Counted from the stretch's first letter, positions 30,288-40,369 are shown. The stretch: DNA of 64,000 nt from Marinobacter sp. CHS3-4 (GCF_030053415.1 NZ_JASGBJ010000001.1:620001-684000); one strand, 5' to 3'. Notes: generated by a model not told the origin, from the letters alone. Numbers and translations are program-made.

Positions 30288-30369
30288 GGGTTTGGCAAAG
30301 TTCTTGGAAAGTTCCTGGAATGGAACCAAAAGTTAGCAGATTTGAAGTCAGAGGGTACAACGGTTTCCG

Positions 30370-30398
30370 TTAACAAGGCCATAGCCGCCGTGTAAACT
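30370..30398 (+). promoter_or_regulatory. Putative sigma70 promoter of lptD
   Basis: TTAACA (30370-30375) and TAAACT (30393-30398) are spaced by 17 bases and predict a start about 35-40 bases before the lptD GTG. No sigma-E type GAACTT/TCTGA pair was seen. Confidence 0.5.
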
Positions 30399-30441
30399 AG
30401 CGGCCTATCGAAAACTCCATTCAGCACAGGACCTCCGTATC

Positions 30442-32862
30442 GTGCCAGTCCGGTCAAGGAAGCTGCACAGTCTGACACCTCGCAGTCGCACTGAATGGTT
30501 GTCGGCAGCAATGCCCCCCCGAGTCTGGGTTATGGGTGTCGTACTGGTGGTTGCGCCGGTTGTGCAGTCTCAGGCATCGGAAGAACCTTCCTCCACCGAT
30601 GCGCCCACAGCTGCTGAAATGGATTGGCGACCAAAATCCGAGCTGCCGGATGACGTAGCGCAATCCCTGCCGGATTTCTGTCGCGGCGGTTATCTCCCCT
30701 CGGATCTTGATGCTGGGGCAGCAAGCCAGGCCGGCCCCGATGGCCAGTTGCCATTGAACGCCAGTGCTCTGGAAGCCCGTTACCAGATGAACGCCGAACT
30801 TTACCTGCGCGGCGACGTACGGATTCAGCAAGGCCCCTTTGCGTTGACGGGATCCGAAGCCCGCTACAACCAGGCATCCGGGCAGGTGGCCATCGAAGGC
30901 CCGTTTACCAGCCGGGGCGACGGGTTTTTGTTGACCGGTGAGCAGGCTGACTACAACGCCGGTACCGGCGACCTGGATATACGGACCGCTTCCTTTTTGC
31001 TGCACAGCGCCGAGATGCGAGGTACCGCCGGTACCCTGGCCAAAAACTCGGATAACCAGGTGTTCATTGGCCAGGGCAGGTTGACCACCTGTGCGCCCAA
31101 CCAGAACGACTGGTCAATTGTGGCGTCGGACATCGAGCTGGATCAGGCCGAGGGCGTGGGTACAGCGAAGCACGTGCGCTTGCAGGTGAAAGATGTGCCA
31201 GTGTTCTACTGGCCCTATGCCAGTTTCCCGATTGACGAGCGTCGTAAAACCGGTTTCCTCTACCCGTCTTTTGGTTCCTCCAGTGCGGGCAGCGGTGGCT
31301 TTCTGGCGGTGCCTTACTATTTCAACCTGGCACCTGAATACGATGCCACACTGACACCCCAGTTCATCTATGGGCGCGGTCTGTTCACCGAAGTAGAGGG
31401 CCGGTATCTGAGTGAGCTGGGTCAGTCTGATCTACAGATTGGTTATGCCGGCAACGATCGTGACTATGCCGACAATGAACCCGGCGAAGACGGTGAACGC
31501 TGGGGGCTGGACTTCACCACCCGCGCCACCTTCACTGAACGCTGGTATGGGTATGGGGATTTTTCGGCGGTCAGTGACAACGACTACTTGAGCGACCTGA
31601 ATCGCAGCCTGGACATCAATCAGGCAACCCATCTGCGTCGCCGCGGCGGCGTTCGCTACCAGGACGATGCCCAGTATTTCGAGGTCTATGCCAGCGGTTA
31701 CCAGACCATCAGCGATTTTATCGCTGAGGAAGACCGACCTTACGGCCAATTGCCCACCGTGCTCTATTCGGGCGAGACAGGCGTGGGCCCGGTGACTCTG
31801 GGGCTGGAAAGCCAGTACACCTTCTTCTACCGCGATAACCCTGACCTCACCGGGCTGGATCAGGCCAATGGCCATCGGGCGCGGGCAATACCGGAATTGG
31901 CACTGCCGCTGCGTTCGCTCTGGGGGTACCTGCGGCCCTCGGTAGCGCTGGATTACACCCGCTATAACCTGGATGACTTTGGCCTGGGCGATTCAAGAAT
32001 CGAGCGCACCGTGCCTGTGGCAGAACTCGACACCGGGCTGTATTTTGACCGCCGGTCCGAGCTGTTTGAGGTGCCCTATAACCAGACGCTCGAGCCGCGC
32101 CTGTATTACGCCTGGGCTGACGCCGACGCCGATCAGCAACTGATACCCGATTTCGACACTGCACTGCGTTCTTTCAGTTTCGACGACCTGTTCCGCCGAA
32201 ACCGGTTTTCCGGTGGCGACCGTGTCGGCGATGCCAATCGATTGACCATCGCTCTGACTAGCCGTTTCAACGACCTGCTGACCGGCCAGGAGCGGGCAAG
32301 GTTCAGCCTGGGTCAGGTGCATCACTTCGACGAACGGGAAGTGTCTCTAGAGGGGCAGGGCGCATCGGACGAACGTAATTCACCGCTGGCCGGTGAAGTG
32401 GTGCTGCGGCCGGTGGCGGGGCTGGAGATTCGAAGCTCCGGCCTATGGGAACCGGACACCAGAAAAACTGAAGAAGGCCGCAGCCAATTGCTGTTTCACT
32501 CCGAGGATTACCAGTACCTGGCCAGCATCGGCCACACCTATCGACGAAACGAATTCGAACAGTCGGATATAAGCGGCGTTGTGCCTGTCACAGACCGTGT
32601 TAGTCTGATCGGCCGCTGGGCCTATGACTCGCAGCTCGACCGCACGGTAGGGTCGCTGGCAGGATTGGAATACAATAACTGCTGCTGGAGCGTGCAGCTG
32701 GTACACCAGAATTATCTGACCGACGAGGAAGAACTGGAGCCCCGGGTGTTGTTCCAGATCGAGCTGAAAGGCCTGGGTGGCAGTGGTGGTTCTTCACGGC
32801 AGATTTCAGAGGCCATTGTTGGCTTCGACGAGCGGGAACGGCGCCGTTTTGGTGGGCGCTGA
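30442..32862 (+). CDS. lptD: LPS-assembly outer membrane protein LptD
   Basis: 806 residues from a GTG with AGGACC upstream. After a signal region (WVMGVVLVVAPVVQSQA) come the OstA/LptA-like periplasmic beta-jellyroll (about 110-260) and the large C-terminal beta barrel. Disulfide-forming cysteines are placed as in E. coli: SLPDFCRGG near the N-terminus, TTCAPNQ near 218, and an adjacent pair in NNCCWSVQL near the C-terminus. It inserts LPS into the outer leaflet with LptE. It heads lptD-surA-pdxA-rsmA-apaH, a conserved cluster, and LptD is itself a SurA client. Confidence 0.96.
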   Translation: MPVRSRKLHSLTPRSRTEWLSAAMPPRVWVMGVVLVVAPVVQSQASEEPSSTDAPTAAEMDWRPKSELPDDVAQSLPDFCRGGYLPSDLDAGAASQAGPDGQLPLNASALEARYQMNAELYLRGDVRIQQGPFALTGSEARYNQASGQVAIEGPFTSRGDGFLLTGEQADYNAGTGDLDIRTASFLLHSAEMRGTAGTLAKNSDNQVFIGQGRLTTCAPNQNDWSIVASDIELDQAEGVGTAKHVRLQVKDVPVFYWPYASFPIDERRKTGFLYPSFGSSSAGSGGFLAVPYYFNLAPEYDATLTPQFIYGRGLFTEVEGRYLSELGQSDLQIGYAGNDRDYADNEPGEDGERWGLDFTTRATFTERWYGYGDFSAVSDNDYLSDLNRSLDINQATHLRRRGGVRYQDDAQYFEVYASGYQTISDFIAEEDRPYGQLPTVLYSGETGVGPVTLGLESQYTFFYRDNPDLTGLDQANGHRARAIPELALPLRSLWGYLRPSVALDYTRYNLDDFGLGDSRIERTVPVAELDTGLYFDRRSELFEVPYNQTLEPRLYYAWADADADQQLIPDFDTALRSFSFDDLFRRNRFSGGDRVGDANRLTIALTSRFNDLLTGQERARFSLGQVHHFDEREVSLEGQGASDERNSPLAGEVVLRPVAGLEIRSSGLWEPDTRKTEEGRSQLLFHSEDYQYLASIGHTYRRNEFEQSDISGVVPVTDRVSLIGRWAYDSQLDRTVGSLAGLEYNNCCWSVQLVHQNYLTDEEELEPRVLFQIELKGLGGSGGSSRQISEAIVGFDERERRRFGGR

Positions 32863-32926
32863 AATCCGTTTCAGATTCTCAAGGCGAGGCACCTGAAGCC
32901 CGCCGGATTTCCAGACAGAGGTGACT

Positions 32927-34243
32927 ATGAGGGCGAACTTTCGCCAGTGTGCAAAAGCCATTGTGGTTTTGATGGCAGTGATAATGTCGGGCGCCGCCCA
33001 GGCGGAACGGAAACTGCTGGATCAGGTTGTGGCCGTGGTCAACGAATCGGTGATTCTGCAATCTGAACTGGATGCCCGGATCAATACCATCATTGGTCGG
33101 TTGCAGTCCCAGGGTACCAATCTACCGCCCCGGTCGGTGTTGGAAGAACGGGTTCTGGACCAGCTGATTACCGAATCCATCCAGCTGCAGATGGCAGACC
33201 GTGCCGGTATGCGGATCAGTGATAACGAACTGAACGAAACCATTGCCAACATCGCCAGCCGCAACAACATGACCCTGGCTCAGTTTGAAAACCAGCTGGC
33301 GGCAGAGGGCGTGAGCTACGCCGAGGCGCGTGAGCAGATCCGCAACGAAATGCTGACCGGCCGTGTACAGCAGCGCCAGGTTGGCCAGCGGGTTCGGGTA
33401 ACCGAACGTGAGGTGGACAACTACCTGCAAGCCACAGAAGGCCAGGGCCGCACCAATGCCGAATACGAACTGGCCCATATTCTGATCCAGGTGGACAACC
33501 CCAACGACAATGAAGAGGCCGAGCTGGCCCGTGCACGCATCGAAGACCTGCGCCAACAGATTGTTGACGGACGGGACTTCCGGTCTGTCGCAGTGGCCGA
33601 ATCCGATGCCAGCAACGCTCTGGACGGTGGCAACATGGGCTGGCGCTCTGAAGGCCAGTTACCCTCACTGGTCGCAGATGTGGTGCCGGAACTTGCCGTG
33701 GGAGAAGTATCTCCGGTGCTGGAAAATAGCAGCGGTTTCCATCTGGTTACTGTTCTGGACAAGCGCGGTGGTGAAGCCAGTCAGGTGATCGAGCAGAACA
33801 AGGTTCGCCACATTCTGGTTCGCCCCACAGAAGCGGTGTCAGACGCGGGAGCTGAAACCAAGATCCGGGCGCTTTACAAGCGGCTCAAGGAAGGTGCGTC
33901 TTTCGCGGCCCTGGCAAAAGGCGAGTCCGACGACCCGGTATCCGGTTCCGACGGCGGCAACCTGGGCTGGGTCAGCCCCGGTCAGATGGTGCCAGAGTTT
34001 GAGGACGCGATGATGAACGCCAGCGTTGGCGAATTGGTCGGCCCTTTCCGCTCACAGTTTGGTTGGCACATCCTGCAGGTTCAGGATCGTCGTCAGCAGG
34101 ACATCAGCGCCGAAGTGGAGCGTGGCGAAGCCCGTCAGGCTATTTTCCGCCGCAAGTTCGATATCGAGCTGCAAAACTGGTTGCGTGAAATCCGTGACGA
34201 AGCCTTCGTTGAATTCAAGACCGAAGACGCCAGCACGTCATGA
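32927..34243 (+). CDS. surA: Periplasmic peptidyl-prolyl isomerase/chaperone SurA
   Basis: 438 residues from the ATG at 32927 (AGAGG five bases upstream); an in-frame GTG lies two codons earlier. A Sec signal ([14 protein letters not shown]) precedes the N-terminal chaperone domain. Two parvulin domains are visible, at about 174-275 ([22 protein letters not shown]) and about 285-385 ([23 protein letters not shown]). It escorts outer membrane proteins, including LptD, to the BAM complex. It overlaps pdxA by four bases (ATGA). Confidence 0.96.
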   Translation: MRANFRQCAKAIVVLMAVIMSGAAQAERKLLDQVVAVVNESVILQSELDARINTIIGRLQSQGTNLPPRSVLEERVLDQLITESIQLQMADRAGMRISDNELNETIANIASRNNMTLAQFENQLAAEGVSYAEAREQIRNEMLTGRVQQRQVGQRVRVTEREVDNYLQATEGQGRTNAEYELAHILIQVDNPNDNEEAELARARIEDLRQQIVDGRDFRSVAVAESDASNALDGGNMGWRSEGQLPSLVADVVPELAVGEVSPVLENSSGFHLVTVLDKRGGEASQVIEQNKVRHILVRPTEAVSDAGAETKIRALYKRLKEGASFAALAKGESDDPVSGSDGGNLGWVSPGQMVPEFEDAMMNASVGELVGPFRSQFGWHILQVQDRRQQDISAEVERGEARQAIFRRKFDIELQNWLREIRDEAFVEFKTEDASTS

Positions 34244-35244
34244 ACGAGCCGGTGACCCTAGCACTGACCGCCGGCGAGCCGGCCGGCATCGGTCCGGAGC
34301 TGTGTCTTCAGCTTGCCACCGAAGACCGTCGTGCGGGCCTCGTGGTGGTCGCCAGCAAACCTCTGCTGGAAGCCCGCAACCAGCAGTTGGCTTTGGGCAT
34401 CACGTTGGCGGACTGGTCCCCTGGGAACAAGGCGCTGACCGAGGCCGGAAGCCTGTCGGTGTATCACGTTGACGGCCTGGCCTCGACGGATGCTGGCAAG
34501 CTCGACACGGCGAACAGCGCCTATGTTCTCGACACCCTGCGGGTTGCGACCCAGGGCTGCCTGGACGGCCTGTTTGACGGCATGGTGACGGCCCCTGTTC
34601 ACAAGGGCGTGATCAACGACGCGGGTATTGAGTTCAGCGGCCATACGGAATTCCTCCAGGCCATGTGTGGCGTTGAGCGAGTGGTCATGATGCTGGCCAC
34701 CGAAGAGCTTCGGGTGGCGCTGGTGACCACGCATCTGCCTCTCAAAGACGTATCAGCGGCCATCACTCCCGAGCGCCTGACACAGGTCACCCGTATTCTG
34801 CACAAGGATCTGCAACAGTTCTTCGGCATCGAACAACCGCGCATCCTGGTCGCCGGGCTAAACCCCCATGCCGGCGAAGGCGGCCACCTGGGGCGTGAAG
34901 AGCTGGACGTGATCGAACCCACTCTGGAGCGGTTGCGCAACGAAGGCATGACCCTGACCGGGCCATTGCCGGCGGATACCCTGTTTACCCCTCATTGGCT
35001 GGATAACGCCGACGCTGCACTGGCCATGTACCATGATCAGGGGTTGCCGGTGCTGAAATTTCAGGGCTTCGGTCGCGCGGTCAACATTACGCTGGGCCTG
35101 CCCATTGTCAGAACGTCAGTGGATCATGGCACGGCACTGGATCTTGCCGGAACCGGCACCGCCGATGTGGGCAGCTTGAGGCAGGCAGTTATTGAAGGCG
35201 AGCGTATGGCCGCCACCCGTAAAAAGCGAGTCGCAAGTGAGTAA
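34240..35244 (+). CDS. pdxA: 4-hydroxythreonine-4-phosphate dehydrogenase
   Basis: 334 residues. [14 protein letters not shown] opens the protein, [14 protein letters not shown] and GHTEFLQAM carry the substrate and first metal His, and [13 protein letters not shown] and [11 protein letters not shown] hold the further metal-binding His residues. It oxidises 4-phosphohydroxythreonine in the DXP-dependent pyridoxal phosphate pathway. The order surA-pdxA-rsmA-apaH is that of E. coli. The start overlaps surA, and the end overlaps the rsmA start by eight bases. Confidence 0.96.
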   Translation: MNEPVTLALTAGEPAGIGPELCLQLATEDRRAGLVVVASKPLLEARNQQLALGITLADWSPGNKALTEAGSLSVYHVDGLASTDAGKLDTANSAYVLDTLRVATQGCLDGLFDGMVTAPVHKGVINDAGIEFSGHTEFLQAMCGVERVVMMLATEELRVALVTTHLPLKDVSAAITPERLTQVTRILHKDLQQFFGIEQPRILVAGLNPHAGEGGHLGREELDVIEPTLERLRNEGMTLTGPLPADTLFTPHWLDNADAALAMYHDQGLPVLKFQGFGRAVNITLGLPIVRTSVDHGTALDLAGTGTADVGSLRQAVIEGERMAATRKKRVASE

Positions 35245-36052
35245 TAAACCCGGCCACCAGGCCAGAAAACGATTTGGCCAGAATTTCCTTCACGATCCCG
35301 GCGTTATTGAGCGGATCGTTCGCGCCATCAACCCCGGGCCCGACGATGCGCTGGTGGAAATTGGCCCCGGGCTGGGCGCGCTGACGGAAGAAATGCTGGC
35401 CGTGAATGATCACCTGCAGGTGGTGGAACTGGACCGGGATCTGATCCCCGTGCTGCGAACCAAGTTCTTCAACTATCCGGATTTTCGCATTCACGAAGCG
35501 GATGCCCTTAAGTTCGACTTTGGCCAACTGGTCGAGAACGGCAAGCGACTTCGTATTATCGGCAATTTGCCCTACAACATTTCCACGCCGCTGATCTTTC
35601 ATCTTCTGGGCCATTCGGGCGTGGTGAAAGACATGCACTTCATGCTGCAGAAAGAGGTGGTGCAAAGGCTGGCCGCCGTGCCCGGCGACAACAACTACGG
35701 GCGGCTGGGAATCATGGCCCAGTATTTCTGCAAAGTGCAGCCATTGTTTGAAGTGGGCCCCGGTGCTTTCAAGCCGGCACCGAAAGTGGATTCTGCCATT
35801 GTGCGGATGGTGCCGCACGAAACGCTGCCGCACCCGGCGAAAGACTATAAACTGTTGCAGGCAGTGGTTCGTACAGCCTTCAGCGCCCGTCGAAAAACCC
35901 TGCGCAAAGCGCTGGCCAGCCTGGTGACGGTGGAACAGCTTAACAGCGTGGGCATCAACGATGGATTGCGCCCGGAAAACCTGAGCCTTGCAGATTACGT
36001 TGCCATTGCAGATTTGCTGGCAGACGCAACGAACGAGGAAAGTAATGACTGA
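35237..36052 (+). CDS. rsmA: 16S rRNA dimethyladenosine transferase (KsgA)
   Basis: 271 residues from a GTG at 35237 that overlaps the pdxA stop; an upstream in-frame ATG inside pdxA would add an unlikely tail. The family motifs are [29 protein letters not shown] (AdoMet motif I), [17 protein letters not shown] and [10 protein letters not shown] (catalytic motif IV). It dimethylates two adenosines near the 3' end of 16S rRNA, a late 30S assembly step. It lies in translational overlap with both neighbours. Confidence 0.96.
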   Translation: MSNKPGHQARKRFGQNFLHDPGVIERIVRAINPGPDDALVEIGPGLGALTEEMLAVNDHLQVVELDRDLIPVLRTKFFNYPDFRIHEADALKFDFGQLVENGKRLRIIGNLPYNISTPLIFHLLGHSGVVKDMHFMLQKEVVQRLAAVPGDNNYGRLGIMAQYFCKVQPLFEVGPGAFKPAPKVDSAIVRMVPHETLPHPAKDYKLLQAVVRTAFSARRKTLRKALASLVTVEQLNSVGINDGLRPENLSLADYVAIADLLADATNEESND

Positions 36053-36848
36053 CTACGCCATTGGAGACATTCAGGGCTGCTATGACCGGCTTCAGGGTGT
36101 CCTTGCCAAGGCGGATTTCTCGCCCTCCCGAGACCGGCTCTGGGTGGCCGGAGACCTCATCAATCGAGGGCCGGAATCGCTGAAGTCGCTGCGCTATATT
36201 GAAAGCCTGGGCAGTTCTTCCGTGGTGGTACTGGGTAATCACGATCTGCACCTGCTGGCGGTGGCCAGAGGCGGTCATGCCCTGAAAAAGAAAGATACTC
36301 TGCGCGACATCCTGGACGCGCCGGATCATCAACACCTGCTCGACTGGCTGTGCCAGCAGAATCTGATGGTGCACGACGCGGATCGCAATTTTGTGATGGT
36401 GCATGCCGGGCTGCCCCATATCTGGGGGGTGGAGCAGGCAATGGGATACGCGCGGGAAGTAGAATCTGCGCTGCGCGGTCCGGACGCCACCCGCTATTTC
36501 GAAGCCATGTATGGCAACAAGCCGGAACGTTGGAACGAAAGCCTTGATGGCATGGACCGACTTCGGGTGATCACCAACTACTTAACCCGCATGCGGTTTA
36601 TCGCGGAAGATGGAACGTTGGAATTTGATTCCAAGGAATCGGCAGAGGACTCCCCGGAAGGGTTTGCTCCCTGGTTCCGTTACCATCGTGATGACGATAT
36701 TCGCGTGTTGTTTGGCCATTGGGCCGCGCTGGAAGGCAAAACCGACAGTGAGCGATACATCGGCCTGGATACCGGCTGCGTGTGGGGCGGCAAACTGACC
36801 ATGATGAACCTGGACACCGAAGAGACCATTCACTGTGACTGCGCCTGA
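36045..36848 (+). CDS. apaH: Symmetrical diadenosine tetraphosphatase
   Basis: 267 residues from the ATG at 36045, which overlaps the rsmA end. Metallophosphatase motifs are intact: [43 protein letters not shown] and FGHWAALEG. It hydrolyses Ap4A to two ADP and in E. coli also removes Np4 caps from RNA 5' ends. The gene follows rsmA as in E. coli, and its stop overlaps the next gene's GTG start. Confidence 0.95.
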   Translation: MTDYAIGDIQGCYDRLQGVLAKADFSPSRDRLWVAGDLINRGPESLKSLRYIESLGSSSVVVLGNHDLHLLAVARGGHALKKKDTLRDILDAPDHQHLLDWLCQQNLMVHDADRNFVMVHAGLPHIWGVEQAMGYAREVESALRGPDATRYFEAMYGNKPERWNESLDGMDRLRVITNYLTRMRFIAEDGTLEFDSKESAEDSPEGFAPWFRYHRDDDIRVLFGHWAALEGKTDSERYIGLDTGCVWGGKLTMMNLDTEETIHCDCA

Positions 36849-37257
36849 GCGAATCCGATTGTCTTTCCCGCAAGTTCAGCGCTGGCCGCTGGTGTCCGGC
36901 GCGGTGTTTGCGTTGGCAGCGGTAATGGCAGGGGCCTTTGGGGCTCACGGTCTTCGCGGTGTTGTCAGTGAGCGGGGTCTTGAAGTTTTCCAGACTGCCG
37001 TCACCTATCAAATGTATCACTCACTTGCGTTGATTCTGGTGTCTCTACTGTCCGGGACCGCCCTGAATGTCAGGTTGCTGAACATCAGCGCCGGTTTTTT
37101 TACCGCAGGTATTCTGCTGTTCAGCGGCAGCCTCTACCTGCTGGTGCTAACATCCATGACCTGGCCCGGCCCGGTAACGCCTCTTGGCGGCGTCTGCCTG
37201 ATGGTGGGTTGGGCACTGGTGATTGCGGCTGGAGTTAAGCGCGCTCACCGATCTTGA
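36835..37257 (+). CDS. DUF423 (YgdD-like) inner membrane protein
   Basis: 140 residues from a GTG overlapping apaH by 14 bases. Four hydrophobic helices are visible, with the DUF423 hallmark AGAFGAHGLRGVVSERGLEVF and YQMYHSLALI in the first half. Function is unknown in the family; it is a small conserved integral membrane protein. It probably belongs to the transcript running from lptD to apaH, although thiS begins 22 bases later. Confidence 0.85.
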   Translation: MTAPERIRLSFPQVQRWPLVSGAVFALAAVMAGAFGAHGLRGVVSERGLEVFQTAVTYQMYHSLALILVSLLSGTALNVRLLNISAGFFTAGILLFSGSLYLLVLTSMTWPGPVTPLGGVCLMVGWALVIAAGVKRAHRS

Positions 37258-37279
37258 GTATATTTTGATAGGAACCGAC

Positions 37280-37480
37280 ATGCAGATTCAGGTAAACGGC
37301 GAACCGATGGAGCTGAACGACGGTGCCACCGTGTCTGATCTGATTCAGCGGATGGCACTGGAAGGCAAGCGCCTGGCGGTGGAAGTGAACGAGGACATCG
37401 TGCCGCGCAGTGAGCATCCGCAATTCACATTCAGCGAGGGCGACCGGGTAGAGGTCGTTCACGCGATTGGCGGCGGTTGA
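37280..37480 (+). CDS. thiS: Sulfur carrier protein ThiS
   Basis: 66 residues from the ATG at 37280 (AGGAACC upstream). It has the ubiquitin-like beta-grasp fold and the essential C-terminal Gly-Gly (VVHAIGGG), which is adenylated and thiocarboxylated to donate sulfur to the thiazole of thiamine. It lies 45 bases before thiG, its direct partner. No TPP riboswitch-like sequence is seen in the short gap before it. Confidence 0.93.
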   Translation: MQIQVNGEPMELNDGATVSDLIQRMALEGKRLAVEVNEDIVPRSEHPQFTFSEGDRVEVVHAIGGG

Positions 37481-37525
37481 AGACCCCCCCACCGTCGACT
37501 TTTCAAAGACTGGCAAGGTAAAAGC

Positions 37526-38335
37526 ATGAGCGAACATCCTGAGCGAGCGCTTCCGGAAGACAAGCCCCTGACAATTGCAGGGACAACCTATCAGTCACGA
37601 CTGCTGGTGGGCACCGGTAAGTACCGTGATCTTTCGGAAACCGGCCACGCGATAGAAGCCAGTGGCGCTGAAATCGTCACCTTTGCCGTACGCCGGACCA
37701 ATCTCGGCCAGAATCCGGACGAACCCAGCCTGCTGGACGTGGTGTCACCAGCCAAATACACCATGTTGCCCAATACGGCCGGGTGCTACACCGCCAAAGA
37801 CGCCATCCGTACCTGTAAACTGGCGCGGGAACTGTTGGACGGCCACAACCTGGTGAAGCTGGAAGTGCTTGGTGAGGAGAAAACCCTCTACCCGAACATG
37901 ACGGAAACCCTGGTGGCCGCGGAAGCGCTGATCAAAGACGGTTTCGACGTCATGGTGTACTGCTCTGACGACCCATTGTTGGCGAAACGTCTGGAAGAAA
38001 TGGGTTGCCTGGCCATCATGCCGCTGGGCGCGCCCATTGGTTCCGGCCTTGGTATCCAGAACCGCTACAACATCCGTCTGATTGTGGAAAACGCCAACGT
38101 GCCGGTGCTGGTCGATGCCGGGGTTGGCACTGCGTCTGATGCCACTCTGGCGATGGAGCTAGGCTGTGACGGCGTATTGATGAATACCGCCATTGCCCAG
38201 GCCCAGGACCCTATCCGGATGGCAAAAGCCATGCGCCTGGCAATCGAGTCGGGCCGCGATGCTTACCTGGCGGGTCGGATGCCGAAGAAGCTATACGCCA
38301 GTGCGTCATCGCCCATCGATGGCACCTTCTTCTAA
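37526..38335 (+). CDS. thiG: Thiazole synthase
   Basis: 269 residues, a TIM barrel that condenses DXP, dehydroglycine and ThiS thiocarboxylate into the thiazole phosphate. Conserved segments are [48 protein letters not shown] (the Schiff-base Lys), [15 protein letters not shown] and [15 protein letters not shown]. With thiS it forms a two-gene unit. In Pseudomonas trmB follows thiG; here slmA follows after 15 bases. Confidence 0.96.
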   Translation: MSEHPERALPEDKPLTIAGTTYQSRLLVGTGKYRDLSETGHAIEASGAEIVTFAVRRTNLGQNPDEPSLLDVVSPAKYTMLPNTAGCYTAKDAIRTCKLARELLDGHNLVKLEVLGEEKTLYPNMTETLVAAEALIKDGFDVMVYCSDDPLLAKRLEEMGCLAIMPLGAPIGSGLGIQNRYNIRLIVENANVPVLVDAGVGTASDATLAMELGCDGVLMNTAIAQAQDPIRMAKAMRLAIESGRDAYLAGRMPKKLYASASSPIDGTFF

Positions 38336-38350
38336 AGGTTACCTCTGACC

Positions 38351-38938
38351 ATGAGCGAGCAAGCCCCAAGTCGTCGCGAAGCCATCCTTCATGCTCTGCT
38401 GGAAATGCTGGAGCAGGATCCGGGTGCGCGTATCACGACGGCAGGGCTGGCGAAATCGGTTGGGGTGACAGAAGCGGCGCTATACCGGCATTTTCCCAGC
38501 AAACGGAAGATGTTCGAAGCGTTGATCGAGTTTGCCGAAGAAGCCGTGTTTACCCGTTGCCAGACCATCCTGCAGGAACAGGACGACGCCCAGGTTCGGC
38601 TGCGGCAGGTGGCGCATCTGGTACTGATCTTTGCCGAGCGCAATCCGGGCCTTTGCACCGTGCTGACTGGCGATGCCCTGATGGGTGAGAACGACGCCCT
38701 GCGCCAGCGGGCGTCTCACTTTTTTGAGCGCCTGGAAACCGAGATCCGCCAGATCATCAAGGAAGGCGAATTGCGCCAGGGCCTGAAATTCCAGAGCACC
38801 GCCATTCGCGGGGCAGACTGGGTGATGGTATGCATCGAAGGGCGCATCCAGCGTTTTGTTCGCTCTTCCTTTCAGCGCAAACCATCGAACGATTTTGAAG
38901 ACGTCTGGTCTGTCATCGCCCAGGGCGTCTGGGCCTGA
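38351..38938 (+). CDS. slmA: Nucleoid occlusion factor SlmA (TetR family)
   Basis: 195 residues. The N-terminal helix-turn-helix (ITTAGLAKSVGVTEAALYRHFPSKRKMFEALIEF) is close to that of SlmA, and the total length and body (RNPGLCTVLTGDALMGENDALR) fit that protein rather than a ligand-sensing TetR. SlmA binds DNA sites and FtsZ to block division over the nucleoid. It is the last core gene before the integron-cassette region; about 180 bases separate it from the first cassette gene. Confidence 0.85.
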   Translation: MSEQAPSRREAILHALLEMLEQDPGARITTAGLAKSVGVTEAALYRHFPSKRKMFEALIEFAEEAVFTRCQTILQEQDDAQVRLRQVAHLVLIFAERNPGLCTVLTGDALMGENDALRQRASHFFERLETEIRQIIKEGELRQGLKFQSTAIRGADWVMVCIEGRIQRFVRSSFQRKPSNDFEDVWSVIAQGVWA

Positions 38939-39119
38939 GTTCTCTGGTGCGGTATTCACGCCGAACTTGTAGTTTCCACGTCTTAAGCGGTTCTGAGTAA
39001 CCTCTGTTAGCTGTTTAAGATGTCCGGATTTCAACTGAAGCAGGTTTGGACGGGGTCGCGTCGTTGCGGTTTAATAAGAATTCTCGCTAATAAGCCGTTA
39101 GCACTCAGGAAAGAAGTGG
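38939..39119. other. Core/cassette-array boundary, no integrase gene
   Basis: This 181-base gap lies between slmA and the first cassette gene. It ends near GCCGTTAGCAC (39094-39104), which resembles a recombination core GTTRRRY with one mismatch, and GTTTAAG (39013-39019) could be a decayed partner. The intervening arms do not pair well. It may be the remnant of a first attC or attI; no integrase fragment is recognisable. Confidence 0.35.
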
Positions 39120-39443
39120 ATGTTTATCGTAGTGTATGAGTTTGAAATAAAGGACGGTACCGAGGCTTCGTTTCGTGAAGCCTGGCTTGGAGTCACCAAA
39201 GCCATTTATGAGCATTGCGGTAGTCTTGGTTCAAGGCTTCATACCTCGGACAGGCCAAATATCTTGGTTGGCTATGCTCAGTGGCCCAATCGAGAGCAAT
39301 GGGAAAAAGATCATCAATTAGCCGATGAAAGGTACCAAAAAGCACGCAATGAAATGCGGAGTTGCCTAGTCCGGTCAACAACAATTTATAAACTGGAAGT
39401 CAGCGACGATTATCTGCAGCCAAATTTGGCTTCGAACTGCTAA
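39120..39443 (+). CDS. Cassette 1: antibiotic biosynthesis monooxygenase (ABM) fold protein
   Basis: 107 residues with the dimeric ferredoxin-like ABM pattern: MFIVVYEFEIKDGTEASFRE, then LGSRLHTSDRPNILVGYAQW and WEKDHQLADE near the C-terminal half. These small proteins range from quinol monooxygenases to haem-degrading enzymes, and many have no known substrate. The ATG at 39120 has AGGA upstream. It is the first gene of the cassette array, and its stop codon abuts the left core of the first recognisable attC. Confidence 0.75.
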   Translation: MFIVVYEFEIKDGTEASFREAWLGVTKAIYEHCGSLGSRLHTSDRPNILVGYAQWPNREQWEKDHQLADERYQKARNEMRSCLVRSTTIYKLEVSDDYLQPNLASNC

Positions 39444-39496
39444 CAAGTCACGGAAGGCGGACACGTGAGACGCGCTGCTTTGCTCAGCGTTCCGTG
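39439..39496 (+). repeat. Truncated attC site (right core missing)
   Basis: The left core TGCTAAC (39439-39445) overlaps the end of cassette 1. CACGGAA (39449-39455) pairs perfectly with TTCCGTG (39490-39496), the L''/L' stem. The expected GTTRRRY right core does not follow; unrelated sequence leads to the next gene. The site is therefore probably inactive, and cassettes 1 and 2 are fused. Confidence 0.65.
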
Positions 39497-39541
39497 GAAG
39501 CAAAAGCTCTTCGCCACCGGTCTGCATAGGGTTCCCACGGC

Positions 39542-39931
39542 ATGAAATTTTCGGAGTTTAGCGAGTCTGATCGACAGGAAATCGAGGTCTTGTTTACCCG
39601 CTCGTTCTCTGATTCAGAGGGTGAGTCCGAGGGAAAGCTGATCGGGCATTTGGTGCATGAGCTGATTAGCAGCACCGAAACCGATGGCATGCGCGGGTTC
39701 ATCGCTACCGAGCAAGGACAGATAGCCGGCTGTATCTTTTTCACCTATGGTGATCCGAACTACTATTCAAAAGTCGGTTTCGAATACGTATCTCAAGAGA
39801 TTGCGGAAGCGCCGTTCAAACTAGCCCATCCAGAGGGCTGGCTGGGACAGTCGTTTGATGGAGGTTCTCTTGAGCTCCCACTGGGACGGGCTTGTTGCGT
39901 TGAGGCATTCAATGATCCTCAGTATTGGTAG
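39542..39931 (+). pseudogene. Cassette 2: GNAT acetyltransferase with in-frame loss of the acetyl-CoA motif
   Basis: 129 residues, MKFSEFSESDRQEIEVLF to CVEAFNDPQYW. The N-terminal beta hairpin (MRGFIATEQGQIAGCIFF) passes directly into the late segment TYGDPNYYSKVGFEYVS. In the family, about 40 residues between these carry the R/QxxGxG/A pyrophosphate-binding loop; they are missing here. The frame is intact, so an in-frame deletion is inferred, probably at a TTCAC microhomology near 39738-39743. Relatives of full length (about 165-170 residues) are common in Vibrio integron cassettes. Catalysis is very unlikely. Confidence 0.7.
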
Positions 39932-39954
39932 ACCTGTTTATCGGACCGGGAACC

Positions 39955-40038
39955 ACGTAACAAGGCAATTGAATTCGTTCCGGCCTTCGGCCTTCACTGG
40001 ACGCCCTTGTCAGGGCGTCCCTGTTGGCAACGTTATGC
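39955..40038 (+). repeat. attC site
   Basis: The 84-base site runs from left core ACGTAAC (39955-39961) to right core GTTATGC (40032-40038). Internal inverted repeats GGCC-TTC-GGCC and GGACGCCC/GGGCGTCC provide the folded structure. Confidence 0.75.
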
Positions 40039-40054
40039 GTCAAGGTGACGACGA

Positions 40055-40369
40055 ATGCTCGAATTAGCACTGTTTGCTGCTCTGTTCTTCATCTTGTTAG
40101 CTGTCATAGCGTCGTATCTGCTAAAGGCGGCCATCAATAAGCATGGCATTGCTGAATCGAGCGTTGAAAGGACAACATTAATCGCAATCGGAATGCCGCC
40201 CATCTCATCTGTCAAAGCTAAATTCATACTCCCAGGTGCGGTTCTGCCTGGACAAGAGAAGCTGGGAACTGCCGGCAAGGCCTACCTAGCGGTGATCAGG
40301 GTGTCCTTTTTCCTCGCGGTGTTATCTATCGTTGTCGGTACCGTATTTGAGTTTGGAGTGAATGCATAA
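40055..40369 (+). CDS. Cassette 3: small two-helix membrane protein, unknown function
   Basis: 104 residues. A hydrophobic helix opens the protein (LFAALFFILLAVIASYLL, about 5-22) and another closes it (VIRVSFFLAVLSIVVGTVF, about 80-98), with a soluble loop containing ILPGAVLPGQEKLGTAGK between them. No known family is recognised. The start is an ATG 16 bases after the attC core with GACGACGA upstream, no strong ribosome site. The stop codon overlaps the next attC left core, a typical cassette layout. Confidence 0.65.
   Translation: MLELALFAALFFILLAVIASYLLKAAINKHGIAESSVERTTLIAIGMPPISSVKAKFILPGAVLPGQEKLGTAGKAYLAVIRVSFFLAVLSIVVGTVFEFGVNA

Noticed and set aside
37223..37279. TPP riboswitch upstream of thiS-thiG
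   Set aside because: The gap is only about 22 bases and lies directly after the DUF423 gene; no thi-box sequence is present.
39013..39104. A possible first attC or attI before cassette 1
   Set aside because: GTTTAAG and GTTAGCA resemble the cores, but each has a mismatch and the inner arms do not pair, so it was not listed as a site.
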